Source of the DNA: an uncultured Flavihumibacter sp. | Lineage (GTDB): Bacteria; Bacteroidota; Bacteroidia; Chitinophagales; Chitinophagaceae | DNA length: 11,809 nucleotides | Direction of reading: 5' to 3' | Assembly (NCBI GenBank): GCA_946481605.1 | Contig: CAMLPA010000061.1 | Span: 1-11,809, forward strand | Shown: piece by piece, positions 6,147-11,809 of the stretch | How positions within the stretch are numbered: position 1 is the first letter of the stretch | Layout of the letters: the number at the start of each line of letters is the position of its first letter | Notes under the pieces: model-generated | Seen by the model: the letters and a program-made list of their open reading frames with translations, nothing else | Database searches by the model: none | Told to the model about the DNA's origin: nothing | Program-made: the position numbers and the translations under genes

Positions 6147-7241
6147 TTACGCATTGGGCATCACCCCGAACTGTTTCAGCAATCCGGGCACATCTTCCAT
6201 GGCAGCCAGCGACAGCAGTTTATCCCGCACCCTTTCCCCATCTTTATGTACATGGTACAGCAACGCATTTTCGACCCTGTCGAGCAGCCTTTCACTCGAC
6301 TGCCGCAGTGTTGGAGAAGCCGCGCCGGGTTGCCGCCTGAAACCGCCGTTCTTATCGGTGCGTTCCTGCAAAGAAAGGAGTCTGGGCGATATTTTCAGGG
6401 GATAGATGGTTCGCGGCAGGTCGATGGCTATGCCGCCAATATGGTACACCCAGATACCACCCTTATCATCTCCATCCGGAATGGTTAAGTTTTTTTCCAG
6501 TTCCAGTTTATACCCGTTATCCAGCAATATTTTTTCGAAGTACTCCTTATCATCGCTGTAAGTATTCATCACATTTTTGGGTCTTACCACTATCAGTCTG
6601 CTCAACTTCTCTTTGTTCAGGGAAATGATGCCGCCAACGGCGAGGAGCCTGCTCACAAAATTGTAGTAATAGCCAGTAGCGAGTCCCACGGCTGCACTGA
6701 TGTCCACAATGGGCAACCTTCCGTAGAACTGTGTAATCCGGTTATCTGAAAAATCCGTGTTGTCATTGGTATTCAGGAAAGCCAGGATGGAAGGACGGAG
6801 TGCGTTTTTTACCAGTTCCAGCTCAAATTCCGGCACTATGGTCACACGGTTTGTTAACCCATAGAAAGAGATATCGGTGCCCTGTTCCGCGATGTAGATC
6901 ACAGGAATTCCGAGTGCATGCAGCAGTCCCATTTCGTAATATACATTGGGACTGGGCGCTCCTCTTACACCCGCCTTCGGTGTAAGATTGATGATCACAA
7001 GATCAGCGATATCAAGCCTGTTCAGAATACCATAAACGATTTCTGAATCACGCCATTCATCGGGAATATGTACTTCAGAAGTGGTTGTAGCCAGCAACGC
7101 TTTGGCAGCAGGTTCTTCCAGCAATTGTTCAGCGGCGCGGCCAATGGTTTGAACGGAATTGTTCGGCACAACGGTATCGCCCATGGGGCCGAGGATCACG
7201 ATATCGAGTCTGTTGTCGGATGCGTAGTTGTTTCTGTACAT
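6147..7241 (-). CDS. TIR/deoxyribosyltransferase-like domain fused to a prokaryotic STING-like domain
   Basis: A 364-residue cytoplasmic protein with two parts. Residues 11-145 form a Rossmann-like domain: LDIVILGPMGD (12-22), IADLVIINLT (78-87) and SPNVYYEMGLLHALGIPVIYI (97-117). Glu103 sits where TIR NADases and nucleoside deoxyribosyltransferases carry their catalytic Glu. Residues about 170-330 fit bacterial STING: GRLPIVDISAAVGLATGYYYNF (174-195), a dimer and ligand helix; LIVVRPKNV (216-224); and IDLPRTIYPL (273-282), where Asp274 and Thr278 keep the D-x3-T spacing of the cyclic-dinucleotide-contacting pair in characterised bacterial STINGs. A charged C-terminal helix follows. Known TIR-STING (Cap12) effectors destroy NAD+ after binding cyclic di-GMP. 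No CD-NTase is adjacent, so this copy appears orphaned. It is convergent with the SLOG/RyR gene and divergent from the TPR gene. The stop is a tandem TAA TAA. The STING call is from motif memory and needs a profile search. Confidence 0.7.
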   Translation of the reverse strand: MYRNNYASDNRLDIVILGPMGDTVVPNNSVQTIGRAAEQLLEEPAAKALLATTTSEVHIPDEWRDSEIVYGILNRLDIADLVIINLTPKAGVRGAPSPNVYYEMGLLHALGIPVIYIAEQGTDISFYGLTNRVTIVPEFELELVKNALRPSILAFLNTNDNTDFSDNRITQFYGRLPIVDISAAVGLATGYYYNFVSRLLAVGGIISLNKEKLSRLIVVRPKNVMNTYSDDKEYFEKILLDNGYKLELEKNLTIPDGDDKGGIWVYHIGGIAIDLPRTIYPLKISPRLLSLQERTDKNGGFRRQPGAASPTLRQSSERLLDRVENALLYHVHKDGERVRDKLLSLAAMEDVPGLLKQFGVMPNA

Positions 7242-7521
7242 GGAAAAGATTGAGGATGAAGGGCGGAGGTTGGCTTCATGGGGATGGAAAGTAAAAATAA
7301 GAAATTAGCCCAAGTTATATTACAAAAAAACATAACTTCACAACAACCCTTAAATCTTTCCGATGGCAAATTATTCTTTTCCTTCAGCAGGATCAATTTG
7401 GATCTTTCTCATTCCATCTGCTCATCAATACAATCTTTCCACAGGTTCAGCTCCGAAAAACAACGTCAGAAGCTATTGACAACAGTAGAAATCATTAAAC
7501 CATAAACAATAAAACCATCTT
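7242..7521. other. divergent intergenic region between the STING-like and TPR genes
   Basis: This 280-nt A+T-rich stretch must hold the promoters of both neighbours. I find no exact -7 consensus. On the minus strand TAACTTGG (7310-7317) is one base off and would serve the STING-like gene. An inverted repeat AAGTTAT (7312-7318) / ATAACTT (7332-7338), with half-sites 20 bp apart, overlaps it and may be an operator. A short open frame here (7278-7505) looks non-coding. No RNA gene is recognised. Confidence 0.4.
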
Positions 7522-9249
7522 ATGAATCAGGAAAAAATAAAATTCTTCATCGGCTCCGGAGCAGAATTAACTGAAGAAAGAGAAAAATGTATATCAATAT
7601 TTCATCGCATTAGCAGAAGTCATATTCACCTGTCTCTAGAACCAATTCTCTGGGAATATGAAATGGTAAAGTCAAATTTTTTAGGATTTAAAAATATTCA
7701 GTCAGCAATCAACCCAACTCTGACTGCATGCGATGTTGCTATTTTCATATTTTACTCAAAGATCGGGAAATACACCCGGGAAGAATTTGAACTTGCTGCC
7801 AAATCAAAGACTGTTTTCGTTTTCTTCAAAAACGGATTCAAACCTACCGCTGAAACTCAGGTTGAATACAACGAACTCATGCAATTCAAGGCAAGCCTTA
7901 ATGATACTATTCTTTATAATCATTTCAACAATATTTCAGAGTTTGAGTTAAAACTATTTGAGAATACCAATCACTTCCTAAGCAAGAACTTCAACGTTAA
8001 AAGAAACTACGAAAAAACCATTGAAGTGCTAAAGAGAGAAAAAGAGCAGGCGAGTATTGATTTAAAGGAACTTCAGCATGAACTATCCAGGCATTCATCA
8101 ACAAGTGACCTTAAAAGAAAGGCGCTTTCTGAAATTACGAACAACAATTATTCTGCGGCTGAAACTTCCCTCCTTCAATCATTACAAAATGAAAAAGCAT
8201 ATACTTCCGACACACTATACGAATTAGGTAAACTCAAACACATACAGGGAAAGTATCATGAAGCTCAGAAATTTTTCGAATTAGCCGCAAACAACAGCGC
8301 ACACAACAGCCAGTATCTTCACAGTTGCGGTGTTGCTGCAAGGAGCTTAGGCCAATACGACAAGGCTGCTGCGTATATGGAAAAAGCTTTAATGGCCGAT
8401 ATTGAAAAATTCGATAAAGACAACCTTGAAATTGCAGAGAGATACAACAATCTTGGTGTCGCATTTCGAGATGCTGGAAAAATAGACAAGGCATTCGAAG
8501 TTCATGCTCAGGCGCTTAAAATTATCACCAATCTGAAAGGAATAGATTGTCCTGAAATTGAACCCTATTATAATAATATTGGTTTGGCTTACCTTGATAA
8601 AGGAGAGTTTGAAAGAGCAATTATGTTTTTTGATCTTTCCATTAAGGCTAACCTAAAATATAATGGTAAAGAAAACAAGGCACTGGCATCCTATCTTAAC
8701 AATAGCGCTTCTGTACATGAGAGAAAAGGCAACATTAATGAAGCAATAAAATTGTACGAACAGGCATTAAATATCCTCCAGCAGACTCCTGGCAACAATG
8801 CCCTTGAAATTGCCACCTGCTATAACAATCTAGGCCTTGCACATCAAACTGCAGGCAACTATAGAGATTCGATTTCTCTATTAGAAAAAGCACTCTCCAT
8901 GAACAAAAATATCCTTGGAAACACCCATCCGTATATAGCGATAACAAACCACAATTTAGGACTGACTTTTTTACACATGAACAACCCGACCAAAGCGCTT
9001 GAATATATTCAGATAGCGTACAATATGGACAAAAATTTCTATTCTGAAGAAAGCATTACTATTGCAACCAGGTATAATAGCTTTGGTGCTGCACATCTCA
9101 ATCTTGGCGATTTGGAAAAAGCATTGCATTATTTTAATAAAGCATATTTGATCCTTTCAAAACTAGTTCCCCATAACCATCCCCATTTGAAAATGGTTGA
9201 ACAAAGTATTCTGGGAATACAAAGAAGAGGGAAAAGCCCCCTCTTCTGA
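7522..9249 (+). CDS. DUF4062/TIR-like domain - coiled coil - TPR protein
   Basis: A 575-residue soluble protein. Residues 5-105 look like a DUF4062 or TIR-like Rossmann domain: IKFFIGSGAELTEERE (6-21), LEPILWEYEM (39-48), CDVAIFIFYSKIGKYTREEFELA (70-92) and KTVFVFF (96-102). A charged segment (about 160-190) is probably a coiled coil. Residues 230-560 are tetratricopeptide repeats of about 42 residues, kinesin-light-chain style, with recurring YNNLGLA-type starts near 308, 350, 392, 434, 476 and 518, preceded by two shorter ones near 233 and 265. TPRs would be a protein-binding or target-recognition surface, and the N-terminal domain a possible enzyme or signalling module. Codon use is clearly more A+T-rich than in neighbours (hand count 20 G+C of 60 at 7981-8040), which suggests recent acquisition. 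It is divergent from the STING-like gene, and its 3' end lies within a terminator hairpin. The exact function is not known. Confidence 0.83.
   Translation: MNQEKIKFFIGSGAELTEEREKCISIFHRISRSHIHLSLEPILWEYEMVKSNFLGFKNIQSAINPTLTACDVAIFIFYSKIGKYTREEFELAAKSKTVFVFFKNGFKPTAETQVEYNELMQFKASLNDTILYNHFNNISEFELKLFENTNHFLSKNFNVKRNYEKTIEVLKREKEQASIDLKELQHELSRHSSTSDLKRKALSEITNNNYSAAETSLLQSLQNEKAYTSDTLYELGKLKHIQGKYHEAQKFFELAANNSAHNSQYLHSCGVAARSLGQYDKAAAYMEKALMADIEKFDKDNLEIAERYNNLGVAFRDAGKIDKAFEVHAQALKIITNLKGIDCPEIEPYYNNIGLAYLDKGEFERAIMFFDLSIKANLKYNGKENKALASYLNNSASVHERKGNINEAIKLYEQALNILQQTPGNNALEIATCYNNLGLAHQTAGNYRDSISLLEKALSMNKNILGNTHPYIAITNHNLGLTFLHMNNPTKALEYIQIAYNMDKNFYSEESITIATRYNSFGAAHLNLGDLEKALHYFNKAYLILSKLVPHNHPHLKMVEQSILGIQRRGKSPLF
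9223..9247. terminator. bidirectional terminator hairpin
   Basis: AGAAGAGGG (9223-9231) and CCCTCTTCT (9239-9247) form a perfect 9-bp stem with a 7-nt loop, between the convergent TPR and Dps genes. It includes the last codons and the first base of the TGA of the TPR gene. Read on the minus strand it lies 27 nt after the Dps stop and is followed by a short T-rich TTGTATT, so it can serve both genes. The T-runs are weak. Confidence 0.6.
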
Positions 9250-9273
9250 ATAGTTGCCTGATTCAAAAAATAA

Positions 9274-9747
9274 TCACCTCAACTGTACCCGCAGCATCCA
9301 CGCCATTTTCTCGTGTGCTTCCATCAATCCGGTAATAAAATCTCCTGTCCCCGCATCTTTGTAATCGTTGGTCACGAGGTTTATTTTTTCCCGCATCCGG
9401 ATGATGATGCTCTCATGATCGGCGAGCAGCACTTTTACGAAACCGGTCCCGTCGTTTTTTTCCCGGCTCATTTCGGTGAGGTGTGTGAGTTCAAGAAAGG
9501 TTTTTAGTGTGGCCGGTGCATAGTGGCCGAGTGCGCGGATGCGTTCAGCCACATCATCTATCATTTCATCCAGTTCTTCGTATTGCGATTCGAAGAATTT
9601 GTGTTTTTCATAAAAGTCGCTTCCTTCCACATTCCAGTGGGCGTGTCGTGTTTTGGTATATAATACAAATTCGTCTGCCAGCAGAATACATAGTTCCTGC
9701 GCAATTTTCGAGCGATCTTCCTCGCTGATGCCGATGCCTGTTTGCAT
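9274..9747 (-). CDS. dps: Dps ferritin-like DNA-protection protein
   Basis: A 157-residue Dps protein, which forms a dodecameric shell, oxidises Fe(II) with peroxide and protects DNA under starvation or oxidative stress. Seen: KTRHAHWNVEG (32-42) followed by HKFFESQYEELDEMIDDVAERI. The intersubunit ferroxidase ligands are all in place: His37, His49, Glu53, Asp64 and Glu68, at the same spacing as His51, His63, Asp67, Asp78 and Glu82 of the Escherichia coli protein. Length is usual. There is no long Lys-rich N-terminal tail, so strong non-specific DNA binding is not evident from sequence. It begins 8 nt after the stop of the outer-membrane-barrel gene, which suggests a shared transcript, though Dps genes often also have their own promoter. 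Confidence 0.95.
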   Translation of the reverse strand: MQTGIGISEEDRSKIAQELCILLADEFVLYTKTRHAHWNVEGSDFYEKHKFFESQYEELDEMIDDVAERIRALGHYAPATLKTFLELTHLTEMSREKNDGTGFVKVLLADHESIIIRMREKINLVTNDYKDAGTGDFITGLMEAHEKMAWMLRVQLR

Positions 9748-9755
9748 GATAGTAT

Positions 9756-11132
9756 TTAGTTTGATGAAAAATTATATTGAAGGGTGGCCGCGGTAAAAAG
9801 AATATCCTTTCCATTACCTGCGGCTCTTAGAAAGGGTCCAGCGTTGAACCAGGTGAACTCCCAGGTGAGGGCGAGCGCGCTGGTGGCACGGAACTCCAGG
9901 TTGGTGGCCAACTGGCTTCCGATAAACGCCGGTGCAATATTGTTGCCCCGGTAAATAAGGGCCACATTCGGCGCGTAAATGCCATCACTCGTGGAATACC
10001 TCCTGAAGATATCCAGGTCTATTCCCCAGTCCAGGTTGGGATGAAGGGCACAATTCAGATAAGGATGAACATCTATTAGATTGGCCGGACCAATCAATGC
10101 GGCCAGACCGAAATAGGCACCTCTCGGGAAGAGCGGATTGAAAGTTTGCAGCCTTTCGTCGCCCGGAGTTTTATCACCGGAGATGAGCTCCGTTTTTATA
10201 CCGATCTCAGGCTTGTATTTACACCCGTTGAAACGGTATGCTGTATTCAGGGAGACGGTGTAGGCGCTGATCTTTTTTGAAGCGAACCGGCCAAACTGGT
10301 AAACAGCTTCCAGGTCGTACACTGTGTTACCGGTTTTGTTCCATATTCTAGTGCCGAAGGAATGGCGCTGTTCCGCCCCGGCTCCGTCTTCGAAAACAGC
10401 CTGTTTCTTGCCGAGATTCAGGTAGTAGAGGTCCACGTTCCTTAAAAGCGGTATTTTATTTTTCACCAGGTAGGCGCCCCACAAATTTGTATCGCGGCGA
10501 AACCCGTCGTCGAAGATGCCTTTCCTGGCTGATACATAATAACTGAAAAAAGCATCCAGTCGGGTATGCTTCCGTTCCAACACTATTCTGGCCGCATCAA
10601 ATGCCTGCCGGTTGTTTGGCCCCTCCCGAACGGAGATCAGGCGCTGACTGCCATAGGAGAACTCCTGCCTTCCGGCGCGGAATAAAACAGAAACACTATC
10701 GGATACGGGTAATTTGTAATCGATGTATGCCTGGTGTAGATCTAGAGGATTTTCATCTACCGGACTGGTATCCATCCTTCCATTGGAAAGACTGCTTTGC
10801 AATTGTATGAAAGTGCTGAGGCGGTTGTTCCACCGAATGTTGTAGTGCAACAGGAAACGGGCCATTACAAAACCATCCTCATCCTTTGGTGCATCGCCCC
10901 ATTGCTCGTTGCGGAAATAAAAGTATTGCAGGCGGGTTTCACCGCCGAATGAAGCACTGATACCATTTTCCTTTGCACCAGTCCCGTTCGCTGAAAGTTT
11001 TGTTTCCGGCAGTGTATCGGCGAGGTTGCCCACCGGTAAAGTAATTGTATCCTGCTTTGTTTGCATGGCGCCTTTTGCGGCAACAGCATTTTGCAAGACC
11101 GGAACAAGCAGGAGAAAGAACAATATTTTCAT
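9756..11132 (-). CDS. alginate-export-type outer-membrane beta-barrel protein
   Basis: A 458-residue outer-membrane protein resembling the alginate_exp (AlgE-like) family. Seen: a signal peptide MKILFFLLLVPVLQNAVAA (1-19) with probable cleavage before Lys20, a linker to about residue 60, then alternating amphipathic strands typical of a barrel, including TRLQYFYFRNEQWGD, FVMARFLLHYNIRW, LHQAYIDYKLP, FRAGRQEFSYGSQRLIS and a terminal strand ATLQYNFSSN. Motifs such as RAGRQEFSYGSQRL and REGPNNRQAFDAAR are characteristic of the family. The frame is open to an ATG at 11177, but that start would put 15 residues before the signal peptide and overlap the previous gene, so 11132 is preferred. Despite the family name, no alginate genes are seen here, and the transported substrate is unknown. 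Confidence 0.85.
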   Translation of the reverse strand: MKILFFLLLVPVLQNAVAAKGAMQTKQDTITLPVGNLADTLPETKLSANGTGAKENGISASFGGETRLQYFYFRNEQWGDAPKDEDGFVMARFLLHYNIRWNNRLSTFIQLQSSLSNGRMDTSPVDENPLDLHQAYIDYKLPVSDSVSVLFRAGRQEFSYGSQRLISVREGPNNRQAFDAARIVLERKHTRLDAFFSYYVSARKGIFDDGFRRDTNLWGAYLVKNKIPLLRNVDLYYLNLGKKQAVFEDGAGAEQRHSFGTRIWNKTGNTVYDLEAVYQFGRFASKKISAYTVSLNTAYRFNGCKYKPEIGIKTELISGDKTPGDERLQTFNPLFPRGAYFGLAALIGPANLIDVHPYLNCALHPNLDWGIDLDIFRRYSTSDGIYAPNVALIYRGNNIAPAFIGSQLATNLEFRATSALALTWEFTWFNAGPFLRAAGNGKDILFTAATLQYNFSSN

Positions 11133-11140
11133 GCCGTTTT

Positions 11141-11809
11141 TTACTGGTAACCCCCATAGTATTTTACCGGACTCCATGCAGGTATTACAGCCGGTTTAGG
11201 CGGTGCGAAACCACTGAATTCATCCTGCCCATATATTGGTTTTCCATCTACGATGGTCAGCTTTGAGGTAATAGACAACAACTCCTGATCGGGCACAGAG
11301 AAATAGTCTCTGTCCAGCAGCGAGATGTCCGCGAAATACCCTTGCTTAATCTTTCCTTTGTTCGTTTCTTTCAGCAAGGTATAACCGCCGTATGTAAGTA
11401 GTGATAGCGCTGTTTTCCTATCCAATGTATTTTCCGTTCCCATCACCTGCGTTCCACCAATTGTTCTTCCCGTAGTGATCCAATAAAGCGCCACCCAGGG
11501 ATTGTAGCTGGCCACGCGGGTGCCATCTGTTCCCAATGCTACGGGGATACCCAACTCCAGCATTTTTTTTACCGGCGGAGCGTTCCGCGCAGCTTCAGCG
11601 CCATATCTTCTGATGAAATGTTCGCCCTGGTAAGCCATGCGGTGCTGTATGGCGATACCGCCGCCCAGCGATTTAATGCGCCGCATATTTTCTTCGCTGA
11701 TGGTTTCAGCATGATCTATGAACCATACCAGTCCGTTGAGCGGTGTTTCCCTGTTCACAGCTTCAATCACATCCAGATCGCGGGAGATGCTTTCGTTGTA
11801 CGTGGCATG
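11141..11809 (-). CDS. amidohydrolase (Amidohydro_3/YtcJ type), C-terminal part
   Basis: The visible 222 residues are the C-terminal part of a metal-dependent amidohydrolase of the YtcJ/Amidohydro_3 group; the gene continues past the window edge, so the N-terminus is missing. The frame is open through the last base; a GTG at 11770 is internal, because family similarity (HATYNESISRDLD) lies upstream of it. Seen metal-site residues: His in the HATYN segment, His in FIDHAE and Asp in ALGTDGTRV. Also seen are NPWVALYWITTGRT and the C-terminal KGKIKQGYFADISLLDRDYFSVP, the return to the small beta-sandwich where these enzymes end. The family hydrolyses C-N bonds of varied substrates; the substrate here is unknown. 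It is 8 nt upstream of the barrel-protein gene, so the two are likely cotranscribed. Confidence 0.9.
   Translation of the reverse strand, partial: HATYNESISRDLDVIEAVNRETPLNGLVWFIDHAETISEENMRRIKSLGGGIAIQHRMAYQGEHFIRRYGAEAARNAPPVKKMLELGIPVALGTDGTRVASYNPWVALYWITTGRTIGGTQVMGTENTLDRKTALSLLTYGGYTLLKETNKGKIKQGYFADISLLDRDYFSVPDQELLSITSKLTIVDGKPIYGQDEFSGFAPPKPAVIPAWSPVKYYGGYQ

Noticed and set aside
5929..6405. 158-residue plus-strand frame across the SLOG/STING junction
   Set aside because: It is a shadow of both well-supported genes, with a Ser/Arg/Cys-rich low-complexity translation.
7278..7505. 75-residue plus-strand frame in the divergent region
   Set aside because: It has no recognisable motif and an A+T-driven Lys/Ser/Phe composition, and it occupies the region that must contain both promoters.
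11133..11177. Earlier start for the outer-membrane barrel protein
   Set aside because: It would add 15 hydrophilic residues before a clear signal peptide and overlap the amidohydrolase gene by 37 nt.
11768..11770. GTG as start of the amidohydrolase
   Set aside because: The frame stays open to the window edge and the upstream residues (HATYNESISRD) belong to the family; the gene is cut, not started here.
1..11809. CD-NTase, CRISPR array, IS element, tRNA or rRNA
   Set aside because: None is seen: no GS-x-D-x-D nucleotidyltransferase motif in the real genes, no spaced direct repeats, no transposase and no tRNA-like cloverleaf noticed by eye. A tool-based scan could still find small RNA genes.

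Overview
The window looks like chromosomal DNA of a Bacteroidota bacterium, probably close to Chitinophagaceae. The reasons are the absence of Shine-Dalgarno sequences before most starts, a -7 element of the Bacteroidota type (TAnnTTTG) before one gene, and the gene content: a PhnA-domain protein, a DUF2809 membrane protein, an alginate-export-type outer-membrane protein and a STING-like domain protein. The assignment rests on these features only, since no marker gene is present.

Left part (1-3667): ordinary genes. A Dabb-domain protein and a PaaI-type hotdog thioesterase form a short plus-strand operon. A doubtful 73-residue ORF and a strong hairpin follow. Next come a minus-strand truncated Gfo/Idh/MocA-like Rossmann protein and a divergent LacI-family regulator, with a perfect 18-bp LacI-type palindrome between them. 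A PhnA-domain protein (minus) and a small DUF2809 membrane protein (plus) are divergent from each other.

Central part (3702-9249): the unusual region. Three consecutive genes each begin with a Rossmann-like domain of a nucleotide-binding or TIR-like type. They are (i) an 811-residue SLOG - two TM - tandem TrkA/RCK-like - RyR protein (plus), (ii) a 364-residue TIR/deoxyribosyltransferase-like domain fused to what I read as a prokaryotic STING domain (minus), and (iii) a 575-residue DUF4062/TIR-like - coiled coil - TPR protein (plus, clearly A+T-rich). Genes i and ii end 9 bp apart tail to tail, and genes ii and iii are divergent. SLOG, TIR, STING and RyR domains recur in nucleotide-second-messenger immunity (CBASS, Thoeris), and SLOG and RyR domains also occur in eukaryotic TRPM and ryanodine-receptor channels. 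No CD-NTase (cyclic-dinucleotide synthase) is in the window, so the STING protein would be an orphan, use a synthase elsewhere, or belong to a different signalling scheme. This is the main candidate for an undescribed system.

Right part (9223-11809): a minus-strand set of amidohydrolase (cut by the window edge), alginate-export-like outer-membrane barrel and Dps, each separated by only 8 nt. It converges on the TPR gene at a shared bidirectional terminator hairpin.
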